DNA of 64,000 bases from NCBI RefSeq assembly GCF_900188355.1, contig NZ_FZNX01000002.1, forward strand, positions 124,001 to 188,000, in the 5' to 3' direction. The position numbers and the translations under genes were made by a program. The notes below the pieces were generated by a model. It had not been told where the DNA came from and made no database searches. It worked only from the letters and a program-made list of their open reading frames with translations. The DNA is from Lutibacter flavus. Its GTDB lineage: Bacteria > Bacteroidota > Bacteroidia > Flavobacteriales > Flavobacteriaceae. Shown piece after piece: positions 54,884-63,637 of the stretch (position 1 is its first letter; the number at the start of each line of letters is the position of its first letter).

Positions 54884-57094
54884 TTATTTTTCAGCCTTTC
54901 CTAATAAAGTAAAATCTAAATGTTTTCGTTCTAAATCGGTATTTTTAACTTTAATTAAAACGTGATCTCCAAGCTGATATAAATTTTTTGTTGATTGCCC
55001 AACTAAGGCATATTGGTTTTCATCATACAAATAATAATCATCTTTTATATCACGAATTCTAACCATTCCTTCACATTTGTTTTCGATAATCTCCACATAA
55101 ATTCCCCATTCCGTAACACCTGAAATTACACCTTCAAACTCCTGATCTTTATGATCTTCCATATATTTCACTTGCATGTATTTTATAGAATCTCGTTCAG
55201 CTTTTGAAGCTAAATATTCCTGATTAGAAGCATGTACACATTTTTCTTCATAAGCTTCAGCTTTTGGAGATTTTCCACCTTCTAAATAATGTTGCAACAA
55301 TCTATGCGTCATAACATCTGGATATCTTCTAATTGGTGAGGTAAAATGACTATAATAATCAAAAGCTAAACCGTAATGACCAATATTATCAGTTGTATAA
55401 ACAGCTTTGCTCATGGTTCTAACCGCTAAAGTTTCAATCATATTTGCTTCACCGGTTCCATGAACATCTGTTAATAATTGATTTAAAGAAGATGAAGTTG
55501 TTTTTTTATCTTTTGTATCAATTACATTTTTGTATCCAAACTTACTAACTATGGTTTGTAGTTTTGCTAATTTTTCTAAATCCGGTTCATCATGAACACG
55601 ATATATAAAGGTATTTTTAGATGGAACACCTTTTTTGCTTCCAATAAATTCGGCAACTTTTCGGTTTGCTAATAACATAAACTCTTCAATAAGTTTATTA
55701 GCATCTTTAGATTCTTTAAAAAAGACACCTATTGGCTCTGCTTTTTCATTTAAATTAAATTTAACCTCTACTCTATCAAAAGTAATTGCTCCCTGCTGTA
55801 ATCTCTTCTTTCGAAGTTTTTTAGCAAGTTCATCTAATTGTAAAATGGCATCTACAATTTCTGGTTGCACTCTATAAGATTCTCCGGTAATTGAAACCTC
55901 TTTTGAAATAATATTACCTTTTGTTTCTATAATTTCCTGAGCTTCTTCATACGCAAAACGTTTATCAGAATAAGTTACTGTTCTTCCAAACCATTCGTTT
56001 AAAACATGCCCTTTTTCATTCATTTCAAAAACAGCAGAAAAGGTTAGTTTTTCCTCATTTGGGCGCAAAGAACAAACTCCGTTTGATAAAACTTCTGGCA
56101 ACATTGGTACTACTCTATCAACTAAATAAACAGAAGTTGCACGGTCATAAGCTTCATCTTCTATTATTGTATTTTCTTTTACATAATGTGAAACATCTGC
56201 AATATGAATTCCTATTTCATAATTACCATTTTCTAATACTTCAAAAGACAACGCATCATCAAAATCTTTTGCATCTTTTGGATCTATGGTAAAGGTTAAA
56301 TCTTTACGCATATCTCTTCTTTTTGCAATTTCTTCTTCAGTAATTTCAAAAGAAATTTTACTTACTTCATCTTCAACATTTTTAGGAAATTCGTAAGGTA
56401 AACCGTATTCTAATAAAATGGAGTGAATTTCAGTTTCGTGATCTCCAGGCATTCCTAAAATAGTAACTACTTCTCCAAACGGATTTTTAGAATTTGAAGG
56501 CCAATCGGTCATTTTAACTAATACTTTTACACCATCTTCTGCATTTTTTAATTTGTTTTTTGCAACAAAAATATCTGCATACATTTTAGCATCATCCGGA
56601 ACTACAAAACCAAAGTTTTTATTTAGTTGTAAAACTCCCACAAATTCGGTTTTTGCTCGCTTAATAATTTCAACTACATCACCTTCTTGTTTTGTACTAT
56701 TTCTTCGATTGTATAAATAAATTTTTACGGTATCTTTATCTAAAGCCCGGTTTAAATTACGAGCTGGTATGTAAATATCTTTTTCTAATTCTTCGCAAAT
56801 AAAATAAGCATTTCCATTTGTAGTTGCATCTAAAGTTCCAATGTAATATTTATCCATTGGTAAAACTCTAAATTTTCCTCTATCAGCTTCTTCAACCTTT
56901 TTTTGGCCTTTTAATTCTTCTAATTTCTGAATAATTTGATTTCTTCCGTTTGCATCCGTAATATTTAATTTAGCAGCAATTTGCTTATAATTGAAACTGC
57001 TACTTGAATTTTGATTTAATAGTTTTAAAATTTTTCTAGTTAAATCCTTGATTACGTTTCCTTTCTTTTTATAATTTGATTTTTTATTTGTCAT
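54884..57094 (-). CDS. rnr: Ribonuclease R (3'-5' exoribonuclease)
   Basis: A 736-aa RNase II/R enzyme degrading structured RNA. It has an N-terminal winged helix (about 10-65), cold-shock domains (about 80-230), a catalytic RNB domain with the metal-binding TIDPKDAKDFDDAL motif and HYVKENT, and a C-terminal S1 domain (VISGVTEWGIYVEI) with a short tail. Length is normal. TATTTTTG on the minus strand at 57118-57125 is a likely -7 element. It is the last gene of the leftward-reading majority before the strand switch. Confidence 0.96.
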   Translation of the reverse strand: MTNKKSNYKKKGNVIKDLTRKILKLLNQNSSSSFNYKQIAAKLNITDANGRNQIIQKLEELKGQKKVEEADRGKFRVLPMDKYYIGTLDATTNGNAYFICEELEKDIYIPARNLNRALDKDTVKIYLYNRRNSTKQEGDVVEIIKRAKTEFVGVLQLNKNFGFVVPDDAKMYADIFVAKNKLKNAEDGVKVLVKMTDWPSNSKNPFGEVVTILGMPGDHETEIHSILLEYGLPYEFPKNVEDEVSKISFEITEEEIAKRRDMRKDLTFTIDPKDAKDFDDALSFEVLENGNYEIGIHIADVSHYVKENTIIEDEAYDRATSVYLVDRVVPMLPEVLSNGVCSLRPNEEKLTFSAVFEMNEKGHVLNEWFGRTVTYSDKRFAYEEAQEIIETKGNIISKEVSITGESYRVQPEIVDAILQLDELAKKLRKKRLQQGAITFDRVEVKFNLNEKAEPIGVFFKESKDANKLIEEFMLLANRKVAEFIGSKKGVPSKNTFIYRVHDEPDLEKLAKLQTIVSKFGYKNVIDTKDKKTTSSSLNQLLTDVHGTGEANMIETLAVRTMSKAVYTTDNIGHYGLAFDYYSHFTSPIRRYPDVMTHRLLQHYLEGGKSPKAEAYEEKCVHASNQEYLASKAERDSIKYMQVKYMEDHKDQEFEGVISGVTEWGIYVEIIENKCEGMVRIRDIKDDYYLYDENQYALVGQSTKNLYQLGDHVLIKVKNTDLERKHLDFTLLGKAEK

Positions 57095-57206
57095 TAATTC
57101 TTTTAATTTATATACATCAAAAATACAAATAATTAAACATGAATGTGTTAAATAAATGGTATATAAAATTCAATTTGTATTTTGCTAACTATTTTAAAAT
57201 TTATTT

Positions 57207-58127
57207 ATGATTGATAAATGGTTTGTTATTATAAATCCTACTTCAGGTAATGGAACATCAAAAAAGCAATGGCCTCTTATTTTTAATGAATTAAAAAATC
57301 AACAATTTGAGTTTGAATTTTCTTTTACCGAATATGAAAAACATTCTATAAAATTAATTCAAAAAACTATAAATGAAGGATTTAAAAAATTTATTTGTAT
57401 TGGTGGTGATGGTACCTTACATAATATTGTTAATGGAATATTAAGTTTAAATTCTATAAATATATCAGAAATAAAAATTGGAATAATTCCTATTGGAACT
57501 GGTAATGACTGGGTTAAAACATACCACATTCCAAAAGATTATAAGAAAGCTATTGAAATAATTAAAAATAAGTATTCAGTAAAACAAGATATTGGTAAAA
57601 TAACTCTTGAAACGCTTAAAACCACTATTTACTTTAATAATTTGGCAGGAATTGGTTTTGATGGTTATGTTGTCAATAAAGTACATAACTATAAAAATTT
57701 AGGGTTTTTAGCTTATTTAACAGGAGCATTAGTAAGTTTAACCAGTTATAAAAAACCTTTATTAGAAATTTCTTTTGACAATACAATTATTAAATCTAAA
57801 ACATTGATGTTATTAATTGGTTTATGTAAGTTTTCAGGAGGAGGAATGCAGTTAACAAAAAATGCCAATCCAGCAGATGGTTTATTTGATATTTCGTTTA
57901 TTAAAAATATTTCACTTTTTAATATTTTAGGTAATCTTCCAGGGCTTTTTAATGGAAAAATTACCAATCATAAATTAGTTACTAATTATAAAACTTCATA
58001 TTTAAAAATTAAAGTATTAGATACTATAGAAACGTATATTCAGGCAGATGGAGAATTGATAGGATCAGGAGATTTTACGGTTTCTATACTTCCAAAAGCA
58101 TTAACTTTTATCGTTCCTAAAAAATAA
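57207..58127 (+). CDS. Lipid kinase, YegS/DagK family (diacylglycerol kinase-like)
   Basis: A 306-aa DAGK-catalytic-domain protein. INPTSGNG at the start and the nucleotide motif GGDGTLHNIVNGIL plus IPIGTGNDWVKT are diagnostic, and FSGGGMQLTKNANPADGLFDI is the second conserved block. It should phosphorylate diacylglycerol or a related lipid with ATP. It starts the rightward gene series, divergent from rnr across a 112-bp gap. Confidence 0.92.
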   Translation: MIDKWFVIINPTSGNGTSKKQWPLIFNELKNQQFEFEFSFTEYEKHSIKLIQKTINEGFKKFICIGGDGTLHNIVNGILSLNSINISEIKIGIIPIGTGNDWVKTYHIPKDYKKAIEIIKNKYSVKQDIGKITLETLKTTIYFNNLAGIGFDGYVVNKVHNYKNLGFLAYLTGALVSLTSYKKPLLEISFDNTIIKSKTLMLLIGLCKFSGGGMQLTKNANPADGLFDISFIKNISLFNILGNLPGLFNGKITNHKLVTNYKTSYLKIKVLDTIETYIQADGELIGSGDFTVSILPKALTFIVPKK

Positions 58128-58202
58128 AAGTTAAAATTTTCTTAATAAAAGTGTAACAAATGTTAAATTAATTCGTCTATTTTAACATAGAACACATTAT
58201 TA

Positions 58203-58361
58203 ATGAAACGATTATATAAAATAATTATCTTATTTCTACTTATATTTTTTATAGGAATTTTCTTCACTATAAAAAGTATAAATAGTTCTTTTTCTACTGA
58301 TACTGCCGTAGAAACCGTTTCTATACCTTCAACTATTTCAAAACTTACAATTAAGTTGTAG
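58203..58361 (+). CDS. 52-aa single-pass membrane peptide
   Basis: ATG at 58203. The peptide has a basic start (MKRLYK), one strong hydrophobic helix (about 6-23, KIIILFLLIFFIGIFF) and a Ser/Thr-rich tail (STDTAVETVSIPSTISKLT). It resembles a short bitopic membrane protein. No family or clear promoter is seen. It lies at the left border of the AT-rich origin-like region. Confidence 0.5.
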   Translation: MKRLYKIIILFLLIFFIGIFFTIKSINSSFSTDTAVETVSIPSTISKLTIKL

Positions 58362-58867
58362 TTATTAACATATACTATTATTATAAAAAAATATTTTTAA
58401 AAATTAAAAAAAAAATGTTTGTTATTATAGTCTGTTAATATGTACAATAAAAAGGTTGTTTTTTATTTTGAATATTCACTTATTAAAAACTACTAACATT
58501 TTATAAAAATTTAAAACCTTAATAATCATATTAATTAGTAAGGTTATAAACAATCTATTTACAGTCTTAATTAACCACTTTTTTGAATAACATTTTATGT
58601 TTATAATGTTTATAACCGTTTAAAATCTGTTCACAACTTCTTTTAAAAAATCAATAAATAAATTAGGTTAATTGATACCGGTTTTTACATTAGTTAATTC
58701 AGTTTAATTATCAAAAAAAAGTTTCCTTTTTTAAATGTAAACTTATTCACAATGTTAACTTAATGTAATGTAATTATAAATCAATGATTTAAAAATTACT
58801 ATTAACAATCATATTTTTTATAGTTAATAACCTTGAATTTGTACTTTTGTAATCTAACTTATTAACA
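58362..58867. other. oriC: Candidate replication origin: AT-rich gene-free region with DnaA-like boxes
   Basis: About 500 bp without ORFs and extremely AT-rich, next to a gene-strand switch. Six TTATNNACA matches: 58362-58370 and 58859-58867 (TTATTAACA), 58544-58552 (TTATAAACA), 58598-58606 and 58607-58615 (two tandem copies, opposite strand), and 58743-58751 (TTATTCACA, fitting the E. coli consensus TTWTNCACA). Similar boxes also occur at lower density in other AT-rich gaps (for example 281-289, 312-320). dnaA is not adjacent. It is an inference pending GC-skew data. Confidence 0.5.
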
Positions 58868-58877
58868 AAAACAAAAA

Positions 58878-59315
58878 ATGGTAATTGCAATTGGTAATGA
58901 TCACGCTGGTACTGAGTACAAATTCGAAATTATAAAACTTTTAGAGCATAAAGGTATAAAAGTTTTAAACTTTGGAACCGATTCTAATGGAAGTATGGAT
59001 TATGCAGATGCAGTACATCCTGTTGCAAATGCTGTTGAAAATGGTGAAGCAACTTATGGTATAGTAATTTGTGGAAGTGGTAATGGCGCCCAAATGACTG
59101 CAAATAAGCACCAAGGTATAAGAGCTGGTTTGGTTTGGAATAATGAAATAGTTCAATTAATAAGACAGCATAATAATGCAAATGTGTTAGCTATACCTGC
59201 CAGGTTTGTTTCTGTTCAGCAAGCTTTAGGTTTTGTAGAAATATTTTTAAATACCGAATTTGAAGGAGGTAGACATCAAAACAGAATAGATAAAATTCCA
59301 ACAACTTGTTGTTAA
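58878..59315 (+). CDS. rpiB: Ribose 5-phosphate isomerase B
   Basis: A 145-aa RpiB/LacAB-family enzyme interconverting ribulose 5-phosphate and ribose 5-phosphate in the pentose phosphate pathway. It opens with IGNDHAG, has the catalytic Cys65 in VICGSGNGAQMTANK and closes with the conserved FEGGRHQNRIDKI. TACTTTTG at 58842-58849 is a likely -7 element, 28 nt before the ATG. A terminator follows. Confidence 0.96.
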   Translation: MVIAIGNDHAGTEYKFEIIKLLEHKGIKVLNFGTDSNGSMDYADAVHPVANAVENGEATYGIVICGSGNGAQMTANKHQGIRAGLVWNNEIVQLIRQHNNANVLAIPARFVSVQQALGFVEIFLNTEFEGGRHQNRIDKIPTTCC

Positions 59316-59342
59316 ATAAATAGTTTTAAAAATAAACTTAAG

Positions 59343-59375
59343 AACTGCAATACTATAAATATTGCAGTTTTTTTA
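59343..59375 (+). terminator. Intrinsic terminator after rpiB
   Basis: A 10-bp perfect stem (59343-59352 with 59360-59369, AACTGCAATA) with a 7-nt loop and T run. Confidence 0.85.
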
Positions 59376-59448
59376 TTTCATTTAATTTTAATTATTATTT
59401 TAAACTTACGTAAATTTGATACTTAATTTTATGATTTAAAAAATAATA

Positions 59449-60360
59449 ATGAGTCATAACCATTCTCACAATCATCCAACATTATCAGGTAAAAATTTAT
59501 TACTATCTATAGTTTTAAATTCTGTAATTACCGTTGCTCAACTTATTGGAGGTATTATTTCTGGTAGTTTAGCTTTAATTTCTGATGCAGTTCATAATTT
59601 TTCAGATGTTATATCATTAATAATTAGTTACGGAGCAAATCTTTTAGCAAATAAAAAAAAGCAAACAAAAGAGTATACTTTTGGGTATAAACGTGCAGAA
59701 ATAATTGCAGCATTTATAAATGCAGCTTCGTTAATTGGGATTGCTTTTTTTTTGGCTTTTGAAGCTATTAAACGACTTTTTGAAGACCAACATGAGATTA
59801 AAAGTGATTTAGTTATTTGGCTAGCAATTTTAGGAATTGCAGTAAATGGTTTTAGTGTTTTATTATTAAAAAAAGACGCTAAGAATAACCTAAATATGAA
59901 GGCTGCCTATTTACATTTATTAGCGGATATGTTAACTTCTGTAGCTGTTTTAATAGGTGGTTTATTAATGAAATTTTATCATATATATTGGATTGACGCA
60001 CTGTTAACACTACTAATTTCTACATATTTAATTTATATGAGTTGGAGTATTTTTACTACTTCATTAAAAATATTAATGCTTTTTGCACCAAAACATATAA
60101 AAATAGATGAAGTTGCTAAGGAGGTTTTAACTTTTAAAGGAATTAAAAATATTCATCATGTTCATATTTGGCAATTAAATGATCACGACTGTCATATCGA
60201 AGCTCATTTAGAATTTAGAGAAAATATAAAATTGAGCGATTTTGATAGTATTTGCGAGCAAGTTGAAAAAATGTTGTTAGATAAATTTCATATAACGCAT
60301 TGTAATTTTCAACCAGAATTTAAAAGAGATGATTTAAAAGAAATTATTATTCAAGATTAA
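59449..60360 (+). CDS. Cation diffusion facilitator (zinc/cobalt efflux, CzcD/ZitB-like)
   Basis: A 303-aa metal/proton antiporter with a short His-rich start (MSHNHSHNH), six hydrophobic helices, the metal site SDAVHNFSDV in helix 2 and HLLADMLTSV in helix 5, and a cytoplasmic C-terminal ferredoxin-like domain (HHVHIWQLNDHDCHIEAHL). Zinc or related divalent ions are the likely substrate. TAAATTTG at 59411-59418 is a probable -7 element. The ElaA gene begins 2 bp downstream. Confidence 0.94.
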   Translation: MSHNHSHNHPTLSGKNLLLSIVLNSVITVAQLIGGIISGSLALISDAVHNFSDVISLIISYGANLLANKKKQTKEYTFGYKRAEIIAAFINAASLIGIAFFLAFEAIKRLFEDQHEIKSDLVIWLAILGIAVNGFSVLLLKKDAKNNLNMKAAYLHLLADMLTSVAVLIGGLLMKFYHIYWIDALLTLLISTYLIYMSWSIFTTSLKILMLFAPKHIKIDEVAKEVLTFKGIKNIHHVHIWQLNDHDCHIEAHLEFRENIKLSDFDSICEQVEKMLLDKFHITHCNFQPEFKRDDLKEIIIQD

Positions 60361-60362
60361 TT

Positions 60363-60806
60363 ATGTTACATGTAATAACAAAAAAATTCTCAGATTTATC
60401 TGCAGATGAATTGTATGCAATATTACAATTACGAAGCGAAGTTTTTGTGGTTGAACAAGATTGTGTGTACCAGGATATTGATTATAAAGATCAAAAAGCA
60501 ATTCATGTTTTAGGTTATAAAAACAAAAAATTAGTCGCTTATACTCGTATTTTTAAACCAGGAGATTATTTTAATGAAGCTAGTATTGGTAGGGTAGTTG
60601 TAACTAAAAATGAACGTAAATTTGGATACGGACATATAATTATGAAATACTCTATTGAAGCAATAAAAAGTTTTTTTGATGAAAAAGTTATAAAAATCTC
60701 TGCTCAAAAATATTTAAAAGAATTTTATGAATCCCACGAATTTATTCAAGTTGGAAAAGAATATTTAGAAGATGGAATTCCTCACATTGCAATGGTTAAA
60801 TTTTAA
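60363..60806 (+). CDS. GNAT-family acetyltransferase, ElaA-like
   Basis: A 147-aa N-acetyltransferase. The ElaA signature FSDLSADELYAILQLRSEVFVVEQDCVYQDID spans the first 50 residues. The acetyl-CoA loop is GRVVVTKNERKFGYGHIIM. YESHEFIQVGKEYLEDGIPH closes the domain. The substrate is unknown. It follows the CDF transporter by 2 bp, forming a probable bicistron with the NUDIX gene 27 bp downstream possibly included. Confidence 0.92.
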   Translation: MLHVITKKFSDLSADELYAILQLRSEVFVVEQDCVYQDIDYKDQKAIHVLGYKNKKLVAYTRIFKPGDYFNEASIGRVVVTKNERKFGYGHIIMKYSIEAIKSFFDEKVIKISAQKYLKEFYESHEFIQVGKEYLEDGIPHIAMVKF

Positions 60807-60833
60807 AACTACTTAAAAAACTGTTACTTATTA

Positions 60834-61424
60834 ATGAATAATTCTAAAGTTAAAATAAATAGCATTAAGAATTTAGCTAATGATCACTACAAATTAGACA
60901 AAGTAAACTTTGATTACCAAACCAAAGATGGAACTTGGCAAAACCAAAGTAGAGAAAGTTACGATAGAGGAGATGGAGCTTGTATTTTACTATATAATTC
61001 AGATAAAAAAACGGTTATTTTAACCAAACAATTTAGAATGCCAAGTTATTTAAATGAAAATGAAGATGGAATGATGATTGAAGTTTGTGCAGGTTTATTA
61101 GATGAAGATGATCCAATAACTTGCATAAAAAAAGAAGCTGAAGAAGAAACAGGTTATAAAATTACAGAGCCTAAAAAAGTATTTGAATTATACTCTACTC
61201 CGGGTGCTGTAACTGAAAAAATTCATTATTTTATTGCAGAATATAGCGATTCTATGAAAATTAGTGATGGTGGTGGAATTGAAGATGAAACTGAAGAGAT
61301 AGAAGTTTTGGAATTTAGCTTTAAAGAAGCATTTAACATGATATCTACAGGAGAAATTTGTGATGCTAAAACTGTTATTTTACTCCAATACGCACAAATT
61401 AACAATCTTATACACAGTATTTAA
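60834..61424 (+). CDS. NUDIX hydrolase, NudK (GDP-mannose pyrophosphatase)-like
   Basis: A 196-aa protein of NudK size. The NUDIX box region is EVCAGLLDEDDPITCIKKEAEEETGY (about 80-105), with the EExG core kept. YSTPGAVTEKIHYFIAEY is typical of ADP-sugar/GDP-mannose pyrophosphatases. It hydrolyses a nucleotide-sugar to the sugar phosphate and NMP. GDP-mannose is the best guess by similarity to NudK, not proven. Confidence 0.88.
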   Translation: MNNSKVKINSIKNLANDHYKLDKVNFDYQTKDGTWQNQSRESYDRGDGACILLYNSDKKTVILTKQFRMPSYLNENEDGMMIEVCAGLLDEDDPITCIKKEAEEETGYKITEPKKVFELYSTPGAVTEKIHYFIAEYSDSMKISDGGGIEDETEEIEVLEFSFKEAFNMISTGEICDAKTVILLQYAQINNLIHSI

Positions 61425-61432
61425 ACCAAATC

Positions 61433-61588
61433 CGTTGGTGTAAGAACATCAACATAAAAACAACTTGGGTAAAAAGCACTTCCGAGGCTATTTTTGATCC
61501 TTGGGGAAACAATAGTTAGGTGGAGCGAATAGAACCAGCTGAAATAATTAGTGGAATTACAGAATTATCTTCAAAACTTAAACATTAA
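61433..61588 (+). pseudogene. Decayed gene remnant (C-terminal fragment) with internal stop
   Basis: Between the NUDIX and SDR genes one frame reads 52 codons, including one in-frame TAG, to a TAA at 61586-61588. The translation looks protein-like: TTWVKSTSEAIFDPWGNNS, stop, then VERIEPAEIISGITELSSKL. A neighbouring frame also contains RWSE just before the break, suggesting a frameshift as well. There is no start codon. The parent family is not recognised. Confidence 0.45.
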
Positions 61589-61632
61589 CTTTGCGCTACA
61601 AATAGTTAAATTTCACTTCAACATAAAATAAA

Positions 61633-62346
61633 ATGGAATTAAAAAATAAAAAAGCCATCATTACAGGTGGAAGTAGAGGGCTTGGAAAAGCGACAGCAAT
61701 AGCATTTGCAAAACTTGGAATTGATGTTGCCATTACTGGTAGAAATGAAGAAAAATTACAAGAAACTGTTTCTGAACTAAAAGCTTTAGGTGTAAATGCT
61801 TTTTATGAAATATTTGATGTTGGTAATTATGAAGAAGTAAAAGTTGGAATTAAAAAATGTATTTCAAATTTAGGATCTCTAGATATTTTAGTAAACAACG
61901 CAGGAATTGCTGCTTTTGGTTCTTTTACCGAAATGGAAGTTAGTGTTTGGGAAAACATTATTAAAACCAACGTTTTAGGCATGTATTATGTTACCAAAGA
62001 AGTGTTGCCTTATTTAATTGATAAAAATGAAGGAGACATTATTAATGTGTCATCAACCGCTGGTTTAAATGGAAATGCAAATATTTCTGCATATTCTGCT
62101 TCAAAATTTGCAGTTATTGGCATGTCACAATCATTAATGAAAGAAGTTCGTAAAAAAAATATTAGAGTAAATACATTAACGCCAAGTACCATTGCAACTG
62201 AAATGGCCTTAGAATTAGGAATAACTGATGGAAATACAGAAAAAGTATTACAACCAGAAGATTTTGCACAATTAATTGTGGCTGGTTTACAATTACCTAG
62301 ACGAGCAATGATGGCAAATGCCTCATTATGGTCTACAAATCCATAA
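61633..62346 (+). CDS. Short-chain dehydrogenase/reductase (FabG-like)
   Basis: A 237-aa Rossmann oxidoreductase with cofactor motif ITGGSRGLGKA, the NNAG motif (LVNNAGIAAFG), catalytic Ser in NVSSTAGL and YSASK catalytic Tyr/Lys. NADP(H) use is likely (ITGRNEEKL after beta-2). It resembles 3-oxoacyl-ACP reductases, but the substrate is not determined. TAACTTTG at 61586-61593 is a likely -7 element, overlapping the end of the upstream gene remnant. Confidence 0.93.
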   Translation: MELKNKKAIITGGSRGLGKATAIAFAKLGIDVAITGRNEEKLQETVSELKALGVNAFYEIFDVGNYEEVKVGIKKCISNLGSLDILVNNAGIAAFGSFTEMEVSVWENIIKTNVLGMYYVTKEVLPYLIDKNEGDIINVSSTAGLNGNANISAYSASKFAVIGMSQSLMKEVRKKNIRVNTLTPSTIATEMALELGITDGNTEKVLQPEDFAQLIVAGLQLPRRAMMANASLWSTNP

Positions 62347-62418
62347 TTTACATAAAAGTTTAAGTTATTTTTAGCGCTTTTTTGATCATAAATTCATAAA
62401 ATTAAAACAGGTAAATAA

Positions 62419-62778
62419 ATGATAATAAAAGATCTAGTTGGTACCTACAATATTATTGGTAGTAACCAAGATGCAGCTGAGAATACCTATAATGGAACAC
62501 TTACTTTATCACTTGATAGTAACAATAGAATAATTGCTAAATGGTTCATAAATAATGAGCAAGAACAAATTGGAACCGGATTTTTTAAAAACAATATTTT
62601 AGTAATTAACTTTAGTTATCAATCGGAAGACGAAACTACTTATAAAGGGGTAGTTGTCTATCAATGTATTTCGGATTCTGTTTTAGATGGATTTTGGTCA
62701 GAAAAACACGGAGATCCGTTGTTTTTGGGCTCAGAACGCTGTTTTAGAATTAAAGAACAAGAAGAATTATTAAATTAA
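62419..62778 (+). CDS. Unknown 119-aa protein
   Basis: No family is recognised. The sequence is strand-rich, with regular alternation (TYNGTLTLSLDSNNRIIAKW, NNILVINFSY, TYKGVVVYQCISDSVLDGFW), suggesting a small beta-barrel or lipocalin-like fold. There is no signal peptide or metal motif. It lies 10 bp before the SEC-C gene on the same strand, so the two probably form an operon. Confidence 0.75.
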   Translation: MIIKDLVGTYNIIGSNQDAAENTYNGTLTLSLDSNNRIIAKWFINNEQEQIGTGFFKNNILVINFSYQSEDETTYKGVVVYQCISDSVLDGFWSEKHGDPLFLGSERCFRIKEQEELLN

Positions 62779-62788
62779 ATAATACACG

Positions 62789-63178
62789 ATGCAATGTCCT
62801 TGTAGTATTGAAAAAAAATACAGTGATTGTTGTAAAAAAGCACATCAAAATATAGGTTCAGTTTCTTCTGCTGAAGCATTAATGCGCTCTAGGTACAGCG
62901 CATTTGTGTTAGCAAATATTGAATATTTGCAAAAAAGTCACCATAGTAAAACAAGGCCGTTAAAAAAAGAGAAAAGGGATATTGAAAAATGGACAAAATC
63001 TGTAAAATGGTTAAAATTGGAAGTACTAAATACTACAAAAGACACCACTAATGATTCTACAGGAACCGTTGAGTTTAAAGCTTTTTTTATGGAAAATGGG
63101 AATATTAATGTTATTCATGAAAATTCAAAGTTTGTTAAAGAGAATAACCATTGGGTTTATGTAGGTGCGCATGATTAA
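62789..63178 (+). CDS. YchJ-family SEC-C motif protein
   Basis: A 129-aa protein of the UPF0225/YchJ family. It begins with the zinc-binding SEC-C motif (CPCSIEKKYSDCCKKAH) and continues with the NTF2-like domain block AEALMRSRYSAFVLANIEYLQKSHH. Function is unproven. It follows the unknown 119-aa gene by 10 bp. Confidence 0.92.
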   Translation: MQCPCSIEKKYSDCCKKAHQNIGSVSSAEALMRSRYSAFVLANIEYLQKSHHSKTRPLKKEKRDIEKWTKSVKWLKLEVLNTTKDTTNDSTGTVEFKAFFMENGNINVIHENSKFVKENNHWVYVGAHD

Positions 63179-63200
63179 ACCAAATAGGGTATTCTACATT

Positions 63201-63542
63201 TTAATTTTCTGAAACTTTTATAACACGTTCAACAGTATCTAATTTAGATAGTGTTAATCGAACAATACTATCTGCTTTTGCAACTAAATCGTGAGGAACA
63301 CTAGCTTCAAGTGAAACTAAATCACCTTTTATTAAATTATAAGTAGTACCATTTACCCCAAAATCTATAACGCCTTCAAAAATTTCAACAGTAATTGGAA
63401 AGGATGTTTTATGTTCTTGCATTACCTGATTTTTCTTCATTAAAACTCGAATTTCTTTGGTAGTATCTGTTTCAAATAATACTGAAATTGAAGGTTTTAC
63501 TTGATTAAATATGATATTTTCCGTTAAGGATGATTTTTTCAT
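63201..63542 (-). CDS. Small cupin-fold protein
   Basis: A 113-aa protein with cupin-like alternation: QVMQEHKTSFPITVEIFEGVIDFGVNG and LIKGDLVSLEASVPHDLVAKADSIVRLTL. Two His (in QEHK and PHDL) sit where metal ligands usually are. No enzyme assignment is possible. It is the only leftward gene in the right-hand part of the window, converging on the SEC-C gene. Confidence 0.8.
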   Translation of the reverse strand: MKKSSLTENIIFNQVKPSISVLFETDTTKEIRVLMKKNQVMQEHKTSFPITVEIFEGVIDFGVNGTTYNLIKGDLVSLEASVPHDLVAKADSIVRLTLSKLDTVERVIKVSEN

Positions 63543-63637
63543 AAAATTGGTTGATATTATTATAAATAAACAATAAATATACTCAATACTTTTTTATATT
63601 TTAGCAACAAACTATTTTAACTCATTTTATAAAGATT

